Assembly: GCF_963576615.1 (NCBI RefSeq)
Contig: NC_088712.1
Location: 9,802,541-9,866,540 of the forward strand
Direction of reading: 5' to 3'
Source of the DNA: Watersipora subatra
Lineage: Eukaryota > Bryozoa > Gymnolaemata > Cheilostomatida > Watersiporidae
Length of the DNA stretch: 64,000 bases
In this document: in pieces, positions 46,401-48,753 of the stretch
How positions within the stretch are numbered: the first letter of the stretch is position 1
Layout of the letters: each line of letters starts with the position of its first letter
The notes under the pieces: model-generated
The model's database searches: none
Seen by the model: only the letters and a program-made list of their open reading frames with translations
Told to the model about the DNA's origin: nothing
Translations under genes and position numbers: made by a program

Positions 46401-48753
46401 AATGCTTACTAAGCAAACTTTTACCCTTTGTGTTTGTGGTAAATGCAGTACGTGAAAGCTATGCGAAAAATGCTTGGAAGCTAATATCAACTAGTTCAGC
46501 AGCGCAAAAGAAGAGTTGAAGTCAGAATATATTCTGGAAAGTATTGGACAACTCAGGCTCGTATTCCCTGGGGCAGCTGGCCGGCTGAGCCGCACAAAAT
46601 TTTTAGAAATTTTTGGCGGCTGTAAGTACTGTCAAACTCGGATAACTCGCCTTTGGATAAAATGTAAAATTTATTTTGAACACTTGGTTATTAACTCGAA
46701 TGGATTTGTTTGGTCCATTCTCACGCAATGATGAATTGCTTCAGATAACTCGGCCTCAACATCATTAACTCGAACAGTTATTTGCCCAACGGCTAAGGAG
46801 ACGGATTTCATCGCTGTATAATATCACGTTATTCCAGGCCATAGAGATAAACATCACCTTTTAGTAGTTGTTAGGTGTCATTGTTATCATCATCGGCAAA
46901 ATATTCTTGTCAACGACTTTTATAAAGGCCTGCAAAAGGTAAAGTCTTACCAAACACCCGATTGGCAATGCCCCCTCGAAAGCATGGAAACCTTTGGATG
47001 AACTTAAAATAAAATCGGCAAATTTGATCTTTGTTAAAACGCTCAAAAGGAAAATATCTCTTTTTTCTGAGCGTTTCAGCTGTGGTCAAGTTTTGCCTAT
47101 TTGAATCTGATAACATTCTGGCAGTCACATCGCCTAAAACAAACAAATGTCAAATGATAGAAAAATATTTTTACTTTCTGATAAACATTTTTAAAACTTT
47201 ACATGAGAGGCCTGGTTGAGGTCCTACATGAGAGAAACCTGTTGGGGGCTTACAGCGCCCCCTCCAAACCCCCAGGTATTCATAACTAGGCACCTAACAT
47301 TTGCCGCTCCAACTTGCAACCAAAGAACACAGGGCTGGGACAACTAGAAGATGTTTGTTACATCGAAAGCAACAATCAGAAGGCAGCAATCCGAGCAAAC
47401 GATGGAATTATTTTTGTTTCTTCATTTAGCATTTCTTGCTTTGTTTATGTCACCTGCTCATATATAAATATTTGTATTATTTGATGCATTATTATTGTAT
47501 AATTTATAAATATGCAGATTTTTAGCATGTTATGTAATTAATAGCGTCCTTGCAGCTATCCTAAATTGGCTTATAATGGATCGATGCTCATAACTCCACT
47601 TCTATTGCACATAAAAAGCTAGTTGTGGCTGCAAACTGTAGCAAACATATCAATGAGTACAATGAACTTTTATTAACAATGTCAAATACAGATATAAAAT
47701 AAAAATATGTCTTCAAATTTAGGATGAAATGAAAATTGAAAACACAAGCAAATTGCAAAGAAGAACACAGGCTATAATATCATCGCAAGTCAATTGCAAG
47801 CAACAGCTATCAACTATTAGAAATATTTCTCAATTCATCGATGCACATTTATTAACAGATCTTTGACAAGTTAAAATCAAGTCAGCAGATTTATTGCATC
47901 CAAAAGGTTTAATATAGCTCTACCGAAAAGGAGAGCAAAATATAGGCGACATTCGTTTTGCTCTTTGTAGTGCTAAATTTGCCTCTCAAAAATTCGTTAT
48001 GTGTGACTGTACCTTAGAGATGACATAATATTAGATACTGGTGGTCTGCATAATGTTTATAACCCAGTCTGCTGGTAGTTAGTCTATTTTAGTATGCGTG
48101 ACAGGGAGGGGCCTTTGAAGGGCAACCTGTCAAATAAGGAGAGTCTCGTTTTGATAGTAACTAATCTAGTACTGTAATCTCAGCTTAGTGTAAACATCAC
48201 TCTATAAGGTAGAGCATAGCTGGGAGAGCGATAAGGTTGAAGTACTGTATAAAGTTTGCTATGAATAAAAACTTAATGTTACTTTCTCACAAAAAGCAAC
48301 ACAATAATAAATAAAAATTAGTCAAAGTTTTTTTGCATTATGGAATAATATTTTATCCTGAGTATTTTAACTATGTTGTAATCACAAACAGTTTCGTACA
48401 GCCTTCCAAGATGCATCCAACTAACTAGTGATTGCGTAGCTCCATGCCAGTTCAGTGATGGATGAATCTATGCGAGGGGAGAATAATTCTAACATTACCT
48501 ACTTTTCTGATTGACTTAAGAATACAGGAAAAACCTTTAGACAAATTGAATTAAATTATTTAACGAGAGTTGGAATCTAGAATATGCTGTGACTGTAAAT
48601 AATGCTTATTATATTGTAGGCGAGGTAGTCTCAGAGCTGACAGACAGCGCTATTGAAAGTGGTAAAGTATTTGACATGGACATCTCTAAAGACAGACTAA
48701 TTGTAGCTAACAACACTAGGAAGAATATAGCAGTCTTTCAGTTACAACCATAG
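10316..48753 (+). CDS. TRIM-like RING/B-box/coiled-coil protein with beta-propeller-like C-terminus (8 exons)
   Basis: Joining 10316-10491, 12300-12459, 13107-13299, 14500-14696, 15523-15693, 17205-17313, 43498-44214 and 48620-48753 gives 1857 nt: 618 codons plus stop, with compatible phases at every junction. Domain order is RING (Cys/His at residues 14, 17, 32, 34, 37, 40, 53, 58), B-box 1, B-box 2, BBC-type coiled coil, then about 240 residues of repeated beta strands resembling NHL/TRIM propellers. RING/B-box proteins of this layout are E3 ubiquitin ligases, with the propeller as the usual substrate- or RNA-binding module. The name of the orthologue is not clear. Intron 6 is 26,184 bp and hosts the Polinton plus a LINE fragment. 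The model rests on sequence signals only. Confidence 0.85.
11085..11118. repeat. Perfect 14-bp inverted repeat (hairpin) in intron 1
   Basis: AATTCCTCTGCAAC at 11085-11098 and its exact reverse complement at 11105-11118, with a 6-base loop. Intron 1 (10492-12299) holds no other recognisable feature except a weak open frame at 11547-11756 of unknown identity. The hairpin may be a transposon relic. Confidence 0.6.
11988..12020. repeat. (TA)n microsatellite
   Basis: Alternating T and A with a few interruptions, in intron 1 of the TRIM-like gene. Confidence 0.9.
12300..12459 (+). CDS. TRIM-like gene exon 2: B-box 1
   Basis: Acceptor TTGTTACAG|T at 12299/12300, donor GAG|GTATGA at 12460, phase 0 at the end. 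It encodes CDICAIKG...CPPCDTIYCVKHHE, the cysteine/histidine spacing of a first B-box. The completing histidines come from the start of the next exon (HREYH). Confidence 0.85.
13107..13299 (+). CDS. TRIM-like gene exon 3: B-box 2
   Basis: Acceptor CATTTTAG|GTTCAT at 13106/13107, donor GATG|GTAAGA at 13300, leaving phase 1. It encodes CADHTDKPISLGCDKCLKMICIECIC, a B-box 2 zinc-binding pattern. The terminal ligand histidine is supplied by the first codons of exon 4 (GESH), which supports the junction. Confidence 0.85.
14500..14696 (+). CDS. TRIM-like gene exon 4: coiled coil part 1
   Basis: Acceptor TTGTTTCAG|GAGAG at 14499/14500. The exon encodes a heptad-rich BBC-type helix (LKQLEESLNNKINKLKKG, then KEESLEQIF). 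The donor is inferred at CAG|GTTGTT (14697), a weak GT site. It is preferred because it leaves phase 0 and the downstream frame closes within eight codons. Confidence 0.75.
15523..15693 (+). CDS. TRIM-like gene exon 5: coiled coil part 2
   Basis: The open frame reads INALESKYKQLEDKYMG and on to RARHAHQ, continuing the coiled coil. Donor CAG|GTACAA lies at 15694. The best phase-compatible acceptor is TTGTTGAAG at 15522. A CAG 19 bp upstream (15503) looks stronger but would put the next codons out of frame with exon 4. The 5' edge therefore has about 20 bp uncertainty. Confidence 0.7.
16862..17056 (+). repeat. (CA)n-rich microsatellite
   Basis: An imperfect CA/CACA run with C- and G-containing variants in intron 5. 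The open frames it creates on both strands (threonine/histidine-rich or cysteine/valine-rich) are composition artefacts. Confidence 0.9.
17205..17313 (+). CDS. TRIM-like gene exon 6: linker
   Basis: Acceptor TCATTGTAG|TGTGAT at 17204/17205, donor AAAA|GTAAGT at 17314, phase 1 at the end. It encodes about 36 residues (CDMVSSYSDTKNEIQRLIDE and following) linking the coiled coil to the propeller. The donor is a consensus GTAAGT. It opens the 26-kb intron containing the Polinton. Confidence 0.8.
17314..19768 (+). other. Intron 6, 5' part; no feature recognised
   Basis: The sequence between the exon 6 donor and the Polinton target site contains only short open frames without family resemblance. 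It ends with TCTCTT (19769-19774), the left copy of the Polinton target-site duplication. Confidence 0.6.
19769..19774. repeat. Polinton target-site duplication, left
   Basis: TCTCTT directly before the AG terminus, identical to 35221-35226 after the CT terminus. A 6-bp duplication is the Polinton/Maverick integrase signature. Confidence 0.95.
19902..20027 (+). pseudogene. Left-TIR counterpart of the 38-aa membrane peptide
   Basis: ATG at 19902 sits in AAAATAAAATG and a 41-codon frame closes at the same LLYKIL-stop as the right TIR frame, but the middle is read in another frame because of small indels. The hydrophobic helix is lost. It is best seen as the decayed partner of the right-TIR gene. 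Confidence 0.4.
20008..20034 (-). promoter_or_regulatory. Outward-facing TATAATAAA element in left TIR
   Basis: On the minus strand the sequence runs AGGTTTAAAGAATTTTGTATAATAAA, pointing toward the left end. The right TIR has the mirror arrangement at 34949-34980 (GATGTAGGCTTAAAG, then TATAATAAA). Both therefore point out of the element. Confidence 0.45.
20064..20294 (+). CDS. Small SAP-like protein, 76 aa
   Basis: ATG at 20064 follows CTATAATAAATC. The N-terminal segment VDDMSMEELKSLVRAF resembles VDDLSMKDLKSLARAT of the PolB N-terminus, a SAP/Rho-N-like helix-extended-helix unit probably binding nucleic acid. The rest is charged, with a basic tail. Its 3' end runs into a short internal copy of the TIR end (20290-20335). 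It looks like a partial, reworked duplicate of the next gene. Function is not known. Confidence 0.5.
   Translation: MNIKWMKEKVDDMSMEELKSLVRAFVDFVEVYLVIAYLESLSGDRRLDQHEIDRWFRPTRGSTESKARRGKTKEGK
20290..20335 (+). repeat. Internal TIR-end copy 1
   Basis: AGTAGTATGTAAAGTAAC followed by a TTCTGGACCAGAATTTTTGTCT block resembles the outer TIR (AGTAGTATATG...CTGGCCCAGAATTTT...TTTGTCT). It is shorter and degenerate. Confidence 0.6.
20344..20379 (+). promoter_or_regulatory. Promoter-like block before the 158-aa gene
   Basis: TTTGATGTAGGCTTAAAG, about 10 bp, then CATATAATAA fused to the ATG at 20380. The same two-part arrangement precedes 21872 and lies in the right TIR. Confidence 0.5.
20380..20856 (+). 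CDS. SAP-like protein duplicating the PolB N-terminus, 158 aa
   Basis: ATG at 20380 is fused to ATATAATAA. Residues 1-90 are an acidic helical region of unknown identity. Residues about 94-120 contain DGKKRLTVDDLSMKDLK, identical over 17 residues to the third SAP-like unit in PolB. The following DITVG and PRVEIR stretches also match PolB, but the sequence between them is replaced by short tandem repeats (EIVGPRV). The frame ends at AGTAGTATG-TAA, in an internal copy of the TIR end. It is probably a recombination product of PolB 5' sequence and the left end. Function unknown; nucleic-acid binding is an inference. Confidence 0.6.
   Translation: MARSFKLDAKLLQIENYNNMNKDELKEAIENAWERIEVEELDIQGYDNLDDYEKWFVKNKSAIEWVHKGLMLDEYAPLEFRDWLRTELKLKKADGKKRLTVDDLSMKDLKYLFLALARDITVGPEIVGPRVEIVGPRVEIRSIFESDFPELKQRESSM
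20845..20940 (+). repeat. Internal TIR-end copy 2
   Basis: Begins AGTAGTATGTAAAG and matches the outer TIR over about 95 bp (GGCTCAGAATTTT, TTTGTCTAAA, AATCTAGA) including the hairpin TTTTCAAAATCC/GGATTTTGAAAA. It suggests the left end was duplicated or extended inward. The hairpin lies shortly after the 20856 stop. Confidence 0.7.
20941..21829. other. GC-richer non-coding block with inverted and direct repeats
   Basis: No credible gene. It contains a perfect 12-bp inverted repeat GTGGAGAGCTGG (20958-20969 / 21022-21033), two copies of a roughly 49-bp repeat 58 bp apart (21186 and 21244; each has CTTCCGAGGA and GGGACGGTTCG), and a bulged hairpin at 21316-21344. A perfect 28-bp palindrome lies at 21680-21707. 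Its base composition differs from the flanking element, so it may be an insertion. Confidence 0.55.
21680..21707. repeat. Perfect 28-bp palindrome
   Basis: GGATTATAATGAC followed by TA and the exact complement arm, with no spacer. It lies about 165 bp upstream of the 21872 gene in non-coding sequence. It could be a protein-binding site, a cruciform or a replication-related structure; nothing in the sequence decides. Confidence 0.85.
21830..21871 (+). promoter_or_regulatory. Promoter-like block before the 21872 gene
   Basis: TTTGATGTAGGGTTAAAG, then CTGTATAATAAATAAAA before ATG at 21872, the same layout as 20344-20379. Confidence 0.5.
21872..22167 (+). pseudogene. Small soluble protein (possible OB-fold-like), frameshifted
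   Basis: ATG at 21872 opens a 31-codon frame that stops at 21965, and the neighbouring frame (from 21958) continues to 22167. Together they look like a single roughly 98-residue protein with one indel near 21958-21965. The C-terminal part (TRFGTYIVSVINM, EYKVYMPEYA, REFVYCGLVKK, YHCIEWLE) has the alternating strand pattern of a small beta-barrel. That is suggestive of an OB-fold or ssDNA-binding protein, by inference only. The unit is preceded by a strong element promoter and followed by a hairpin. Confidence 0.55.
22216..22243 (+). terminator. Hairpin after the 21872 gene
   Basis: ATTTTTAAAGTC / GACTTTAAAAAT, a perfect 12-bp stem with a 4-base loop, 49 bp after the stop. It is similar in size to the hairpins at 27399 and 30376. 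Confidence 0.6.
22266..22443 (+). repeat. ~41-bp tandem repeat with GTCGAC cores
   Basis: About four and a half copies of a unit made of AAAATCCGTCAACC and AAAATCCGTCGACAT half-units. It abuts the truncated end of the integrase remnant, so its expansion may mark the deletion junction. Confidence 0.85.
22454..22645 (+). pseudogene. Polinton integrase, C-terminal remnant
   Basis: This frame reads RYRATDAIWSVDVYTIDEIR, then QPSVYTL, an in-frame TAA at 22565-22567, then DDRTFTAEQLQVVPP and a TAA at 22643-22645. Retroviral-type integrases of Polintons end in a small beta-barrel with this pattern (a W...YTI or RTI strand, PPxY, then YTxEQLQVV). The zinc-binding and DDE core domains are missing, and upstream lies only the tandem repeat. 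The stop is fused to the next gene's ATG (CAATAAATG). The assignment rests on the pattern alone. Confidence 0.6.
22646..23286 (+). pseudogene. Coiled-coil, two-helix membrane protein, frameshifted
   Basis: ATG at 22646 is fused to ACAATAA. An N-terminal proline-rich segment is followed by a helical region (YNRVRDIRNELQVLRDNRN), a hydrophobic stretch that stops at 22901-22903, and in the -1 frame a second Gly/Ala-rich hydrophobic helix (GLGVASGLMAAILTPIA), a basic stretch and a helical tail (DAEFEDIVNEYNTVRRELES). The second frame has no ATG, so a single indel around 22886-22897 has split one gene of about 213 codons. Similar two-helix coiled-coil proteins accompany Polinton-type elements in cnidarians and other invertebrates. 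Function unknown; possibly a virion membrane protein. Confidence 0.7.
23203..23358 (-). CDS. 51-aa small membrane protein, antisense overlap
   Basis: ATG at 23358 is within TATAATAAATGG, the strongest form of the element's start motif. The peptide (MAQMNNTLKDIGNALYQGAL, a short hydrophobic stretch LLATGLVV, then a basic tail KAVKELGFKD) ends at TAG 23203-23205. Its last 84 bp overlap the end of the 22646 gene on the opposite strand. It was below the usual length cut-off, but the start signal and hydrophobic centre support it. Function unknown. Confidence 0.6.
   Translation of the reverse strand: MAQMNNTLKDIGNALYQGALLATGLVVTRKAVKELGFKDRPVEMTLFSFFC
23367..23684 (-). CDS. 105-aa single-pass protein with Pro/Thr repeat tail
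   Basis: ATG at 23684 follows TAGAAATAA. Residues 1-48 are acidic and polar with a repeated ETEHPEETEHP segment. Residues about 52-66 form a hydrophobic helix (TVGFGIALLLIGWQW), and the tail repeats PTPTEPK three times. Such a layout suggests a small virion or membrane stalk protein. Its first 74 bp overlap, in another frame, the tail of the upstream gene (23611-24204). It ends 8 bp before the start codon of the 51-aa gene. No family is recognised. Confidence 0.6.
   Translation of the reverse strand: MTTVKKNPKRMTPMQTPLEPLSDINDELSAITQETEHPEETEHPKETEQAWTTVGFGIALLLIGWQWYTKPLALTPTPTPTEPKPTPTPTEPKPTPTPTVKARIF
23611..24204 (-). pseudogene. Small membrane/coiled protein downstream of ATPase, two in-frame stops
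   Basis: The frame begins at ATG 24204, overlapping the ATPase stop as ATGA, with a hydrophobic N-terminus (FSLGSFVIIKCYLTW). A second possible start, Met35 at 24102, carries the TATAATAAAATGG motif. The frame is interrupted by TAG at 23890-23892 and TAA at 23797-23799, then continues in frame with a tyrosine-rich segment (YYDYGMYLAPFSVLLTTANH) and an acidic tail to 23611. The unchanged frame and sensible sequence after both stops argue for one gene of about 198 codons with two nonsense mutations. Similar proteins with a YGxYLAP signature appear to recur in Polintons; function unknown. Confidence 0.6.
24201..24803 (-). pseudogene. FtsK/HerA-type genome-packaging ATPase, one in-frame stop
   Basis: ATG at 24803 follows directly on the MCP stop (TAAATGG). 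Residues 16-23 are GRTNSGKT, the Walker A loop, and residues about 92-98 SLIIIDD are Walker B. The following region (SKITFSGRHANLTTWFITQR) carries the expected sensor/arginine area. TAA at 24705-24707 (codon 33) interrupts the frame just after Walker A. The rest stays open in the same frame to 24201, total 200 codons, the usual size for Polinton packaging ATPases. These pump the genome into capsids. The copy is dead unless the stop is read through. Confidence 0.85.
24804..25955 (-). pseudogene. Major capsid protein (double jelly-roll), one in-frame stop
   Basis: ATG at 25955 lies at the edge of a palindromic promoter. The N-terminal half has the MCP signature of Polintons and adintoviruses: a PGDELVIKMPQLMPNTVLYP strand pair, SAIVEKFKMTINGQTI, and an FW motif near residue 115. 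TAA at 25254-25256 (codon 234) interrupts it. The frame then continues without an ATG through IKYLILDIDG and KFCLVIDMRTLND to 24804, the second jelly-roll, total 383 codons. The identification is by pattern, but gene order (MCP, ATPase) is typical. The stop makes the copy non-functional. Confidence 0.8.
25954..25969. promoter_or_regulatory. Palindromic bidirectional start motif (MCP / 476-aa gene)
   Basis: ATTTATTATAATAAAT is a perfect 16-bp palindrome. The MCP start codon overlaps its left edge (ATG 25955-25953) and the + gene starts at 25970, so only 14 bp separate the two start codons. Confidence 0.75.
25970..27400 (+). CDS. 476-aa coiled-coil protein with two hydrophobic C-terminal segments
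   Basis: The start at 25970 is preferred over an upstream non-ATG extension to 25862 because it is fused to the palindromic motif and avoids overlap with MCP. The first 300 residues are acidic and soluble. Residues about 300-385 form a coiled coil (LTEQIQQLDAKEDKSPNELAK and onward). A Gly/Ala-rich hydrophobic stretch follows (NLILGIGGGLAAGGILTAIF, about 395-412), and a final hydrophobic helix (LWIIIAAALTLLAYEI) lies near the end. This order suggests a virion membrane-associated or scaffold protein. No family is recognised. The frame is fully open, unlike MCP beside it. Confidence 0.75.
   Translation: MELEGKDYNPDVDEIPGETSFIEPASSFTEPRIHEQNDAVSKANNWLAQADLPSIDEIILKKGKGRVVDKRLFSAFVEVVKPRDVDGINAAINIYDDFVSKRFLTREEIDSYLASSIDSVPNPPVNTPGVDTHTQNTIGVKLSKLDIYSDIDHSKFVPMDDGGLAVKMSKGSQMLTYVRKPELFVKNPKIPTAEYQGPFGLDKDEYTKRVEKANARTVAPVDEEVDADQGNLTDFKSWLSKQGDTVKDRANKFVDRLKSNRKTSEFNYRDEFEMSDIEGRLPEQELVAIDQRFQTIEGQISVAVSKAANLTEQIQQLDAKEDKSPNELAKLQQLKDELDSQNGLIGDLKGDLSDNTAKMRKQRNLILGIGGGLAAGGILTAIFEAVANALGSDAVKDLIPKSTDPKDIIESCIGKIIKKNLEDLAAYFHDRYLNTSGAVQAFWHMMENAVDYLESNLWIIIAAALTLLAYEIDKHR
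27399..27426 (+). terminator. Hairpin at the stop of the 476-aa gene
   Basis: AAATCTCTTATGA / TCATAAAAGATTT, 13-bp stem with one mismatch and a 2-base loop, beginning within the TAA stop codon and followed by T-rich sequence. It lies between convergent genes. Confidence 0.65.
27428..27632 (+). repeat. 12-bp minisatellite (GATTGTTACAAA)n
   Basis: About 16 imperfect copies between the converging 3' ends of the 25970 and 28057 genes. The leucine/arginine repeat frame it encodes on the + strand is an artefact of the repeat. Confidence 0.9.
27635..28057 (-). CDS. 140-aa coiled-coil protein with terminal hydrophobic segments
   Basis: ATG at 28057 in GATATAATAAATGG. Residues 1-25 are hydrophobic (IAIMVVGAAVNSLAFAGGNY), then comes LFSKID, a charged helical region with conserved-looking Asn/Lys/Arg (residues 30-75), and a C-terminal hydrophobic stretch (VFVGAATAASVGGFALIQ). 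Proteins with the same order, short N-terminal helix with NALAF/GGNYLFSK and a long coiled coil, are common in invertebrate Polinton-type elements. Their role is unknown, with virion assembly a guess. The frame is intact. Confidence 0.7.
   Translation of the reverse strand: MASIAIMVVGAAVNSLAFAGGNYLFSKIDKNGAQEKAKRHNAALEKLNVEQADYNIKRAKNQNWLNEQNARKQEATDEIYSVNSAFDTYEKLYGEKPTLPHLDIKAPSLDYTPSSEQKIYERVFVGAATAASVGGFALIQ
28133..28318 (-). pseudogene. Decayed 61-codon frame between mCP and the 140-aa gene
   Basis: The frame begins without an ATG (GTG at 28318) and is in the same frame as the mCP gene, separated by TGA 28349, TAA and TAA within 31 bp. It reads LIKKALFQLVIPRGGNIKDI, then VRLDVQFYNEESEIVTYSG, strand-rich and plausible as a small beta protein, and stops at 28133. 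It may be a separate gene that lost its start or a former mCP extension. Identity unknown. Confidence 0.4.
28349..28936 (-). CDS. Minor capsid (penton-like) protein, 195 aa
   Basis: ATG at 28936 overlaps a palindromic start motif. The sequence has the single jelly-roll pattern of Polinton minor capsid proteins: an N-terminal strand run, a turn PGYYTYEQLL, then LCLYLYIDGIDTSKNLWNGK, SNLLSTIPIGR, and a closing LNSLNVSISDERGN. These proteins form capsid vertices in the related viruses. It is divergent from the 476-aa + gene with only 10 bp between start codons. The frame is complete to TGA 28349-28351. Confidence 0.8.
   Translation of the reverse strand: MTSLTINKTGRIELDRSVKASGFSLKTITLYLSFYNLTEVTSYTYNGRTTTIQPGYYTYEQLLSKLPGSFKVHQNTLKVSTDATITGGLAKLIENEYLYLTPLCLYLYIDGIDTSKNLWNGKRSNLLSTIPIGRTDVGDIIQHHPTDNYKSMLIGELNSLNVSISDERGNAYLGKFVAEIELSYNKFMADQNQNP
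28935..28948. promoter_or_regulatory. Palindromic bidirectional start motif (mCP / 28947 gene)
   Basis: ATTTATTAATAAAT, a perfect 14-bp palindrome. The ATG of each divergent gene overlaps its outer bases (28936 minus, 28947 plus). Confidence 0.75.
28947..30377 (+). CDS. 476-aa structural-type protein with Pro/Lys tail and C-terminal membrane helix
   Basis: ATG at 28947 is fused to the palindrome. Residues about 45-110 contain DDVNRWYDDPMLYYFQQYKFA, then ALYCATALCGVS, FHVMYQTKKML and a NPGDRDFDPYN motif. Proteins with this block recur as unannotated genes in invertebrate genomes carrying Polintons. Residues about 355-430 are a Pro/Lys/Ala repeat (PKPKPAQQPKPAQPAP), probably extended. The last 18 residues are hydrophobic (LLIGGSIVAAGIVYTLFT), so it is likely tail-anchored. 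The frame is intact and ends at TAG inside a perfect hairpin. No enzyme motif is visible. Confidence 0.75.
   Translation: MTGQLSSGYPIDFYNLTVVVAIDEHNKILYSFVKKFVDISPAPVVIKSFDDVNRWYDDPMLYYFQQYKFALYCATALCGVSKDQLTRGLPLTKAILNFHVMYQTKKMLAQMEIRNPGDRDFDPYNNPYNKTEYCKLLNEFRVTAKDIPEIDQPARGIGFIIQDGGSKVGSLQKQMADLGRHHKPYPKYPSSSKDKTDMDVHRSGANGWGTYYQFPEWNSSVGTKMVSVTQDPFDYKRVVPDHSKSFTSPGIVGLNDSIRAYVYCLLGAQVQARQAGSSLESQQEFLVLVNDLITKKQSLQDFISNFEDALTKTRGQTNYVIAKGLYMIPSDLNLNALGQSVKGFNDKIKIAQAFDSVGIKPPPPKPTPLKPSPKPKPAQQPKPAQPAPTLKQPNPALQQPPKPKPAPLKQPPAPTLKSTPSVKPSIFPTELFSPKPVPSVKPSTELSPPEGNVHEGNKLLIGGSIVAAGIVYTLFT
30376..30403. terminator. Perfect hairpin between two convergent stop codons
   Basis: AGTTTTATAACC / GGTTATAAAACT, 12-bp perfect stem with TCTG loop. 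It overlaps the TAG of the + gene (30375-30377) and touches the TGA of the minus-strand 75-aa frame (30403-30405), so one structure serves both 3' ends. Confidence 0.75.
30403..30630 (-). CDS. 75-aa SAP-like protein at the 3' end of PolB
   Basis: ATG at 30630, overlapping the PolB 3' end in another frame. The C-terminal 20 residues (KEDAKRSGVKRYSRMSRAEL) match the SAP-like unit AKQSGIKGYSKMSKAEI at the PolB N-terminus, a likely helix-extended-helix nucleic-acid-binding fold. The start lacks the ATAATAAATG motif, so it could alternatively be the shifted C-terminus of PolB. The frame ends at a perfect hairpin. Confidence 0.55.
   Translation of the reverse strand: MLHFWKEERWINVMELFDLVRPSVYDEYKESTTEFVKIPHYPKKVPCIKKLKEDAKRSGVKRYSRMSRAELVKVT
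30578..34906 (-). pseudogene. Protein-primed family B DNA polymerase, two in-frame stops
   Basis: ATG at 34906 in TAATAAATAAAATGG. The frame spans 1442 codons plus stop. The N-terminus has three or four SAP-like units (about residues 15-55, 70-110, 125-165, 340-370). A CFLWAVLSCLHP region and a Cys/His finger follow. The exonuclease YADFES motif is at about 543-548. After a TAA (codon 597, 33116-33118) come CWICKKP, DHDHV, an HNFRGYDSHLI exonuclease motif and polymerase motif A (DENNLYGW, near 1015). A TGA (codon 1109, 31580-31582) precedes DKRKYVVHHK. NNAVFGKSMEN (about 1173-1183) and catalytic YTDMDS (about 1267-1272) complete the enzyme. It replicates Polinton genomes by protein priming. 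Both stops leave the frame unchanged. Confidence 0.92.
34949..34980 (+). promoter_or_regulatory. Outward-facing TATAATAAA element in right TIR
   Basis: TTGATGTAGGCTTAAAG followed by TATAATAAA, directed toward the right end. Near-identical upstream blocks precede the genes at 20380 and 21872, so this looks like a promoter type used at least four times in the element. Confidence 0.45.
34959..35075 (-). CDS. TIR-encoded 38-aa membrane peptide
   Basis: ATG at 35075 lies in AAAATAAAATGG, the element's start-codon context. The peptide begins MEKRVRNRHG, sharing its first five residues with PolB, and ends with a hydrophobic helix (LSVLVTLAFCAYLLYKIL) that could span a membrane. It lies wholly inside the right TIR, so an intact element would carry it twice. 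In the left TIR the matching frame has shifted (CTAAGTG against CTTTCGGTG). Its function is unknown. A chance frame cannot be excluded, but the helix and start context argue for a real gene. Confidence 0.5.
   Translation of the reverse strand: MEKRVRNRHGCHLIDTRLQDLSVLVTLAFCAYLLYKIL
34961..35220 (-). repeat. Polinton right terminal inverted repeat
   Basis: Reverse complement of the left TIR with the same internal hairpin (TTTTCAAAATCC arms). Its inner half includes a short copy of the PolB start region (TCTAACTCTCTTTTCCATTTTATTT also occurs at the PolB 5' end), so the TIR seems to have captured the first codons of PolB. Confidence 0.9.
35221..35226. repeat. Polinton target-site duplication, right
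   Basis: TCTCTT immediately following the right TIR, matching the left copy exactly. Confidence 0.95.
35227..37249 (+). other. Intron 6 between Polinton and LINE fragment
   Basis: No gene recognised. Only a short hAT MITE (36095-36158) stands out from AT-rich sequence. Confidence 0.6.
36095..36158. mobile_element. Very short hAT-type MITE
   Basis: Ends CAAGTGATTCTTAACTAGGG and, inverted, CAGTGGTTCTTGAACCTTTG. Flanked by GTCTAGA (36088-36094, 36159-36165), 7 bp visible of the expected 8-bp duplication. About 64 bp long. Confidence 0.65.
37250..38670 (-). mobile_element. Non-LTR retrotransposon (Jockey/CR1-like) RT fragment
   Basis: Across frames on the minus strand one can read NPAKPTKFDNILTKLVNDVA, LNDGQFGFSRMRSTKDALVK, an FSKTFDTIDCYIL motif, VPQFFILG (normally VPQGSILG), YANDTNLFF (normally YADDT) and NNLTLNVHKTNFM. 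These are reverse-transcriptase palm and fingers blocks of non-LTR elements in the proper order. The catalytic Asp pair is changed to Asn-Asp, and several frameshifts and stops separate the blocks. No endonuclease or 3' tail is seen. It is an old, dead fragment in intron 6. Confidence 0.8.
38671..43497 (+). other. Intron 6, 3' part; no gene seen
   Basis: AT-rich with scattered short open frames lacking family resemblance. 38763-38820 and 39271-39310 are related to repeats near 6877-7180. The rest shows nothing supportable. Confidence 0.6.
43498..44214 (+). CDS. TRIM-like gene exon 7: beta-propeller region
   Basis: Acceptor TTATTTGCAG|GTGG at 43497/43498, donor ACTG|GTTAGT at 44215. It reads 239 codons without a stop. 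Repeats with a VxVSDSGSSQVCLIDI-type pattern, about 40-45 residues apart (VVVPDRTNKLLIIYS, KVVVSDSGSSQVCLI, YVLVAASSSSTVRIL), look like propeller blades of the NHL/TRIM type. The last blade continues in exon 8. Confidence 0.85.
45166..45728 (-). mobile_element. Partial copy of the 3923-4657 MITE family
   Basis: Shares blocks with the nested MITE: GTCCAACACACGTAC...CACACAATAAAAGTGTCAG, GCATGCACAGCTCA, GAACAAATTATTTGTTC. The right end is missing here; a similar end sits at about 47975-48014, so the copy may have been split by an insertion. Confidence 0.5.
46022..46380. repeat. Three tandem ~125-bp repeat units
   Basis: Each unit begins with an AAAGC(A/G)ACxCCATAGAAATAA-like block (near 46025, 46153, 46276), then CTGTCTCAGGCTA and a CATATAAAA-like segment. 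The copies have diverged considerably. Confidence 0.65.
48620..48753 (+). CDS. TRIM-like gene exon 8: last blade and stop
   Basis: Acceptor TATATTGTAG|GCGAGG at 48619/48620. It encodes GEVVSELTDSAIESGKVF and closes with RKNIAVFQLQP before TAG at 48751-48753. The strand pattern DRLIVANNTRKNIAVFQL completes the final propeller blade. An AATAAA occurs near 49040 as a possible, unproven poly(A) signal. Confidence 0.8.

Larger units (their letters stand above)
44215..48619 (+). other. Intron 7 with repeat debris
   Basis: Contains a copy of the 3923-4657 MITE family (45166-45728), a stretch of repeated TTGAACGCCGCCTCT / TTGACCGCCAC units (45745-45865) and three tandem units of about 120-130 bp (46022-46380). 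A sequence like the MITE right end (GTGTGACTGTACCTTAG) lies near 47995-48014. No gene is recognised. Confidence 0.6.
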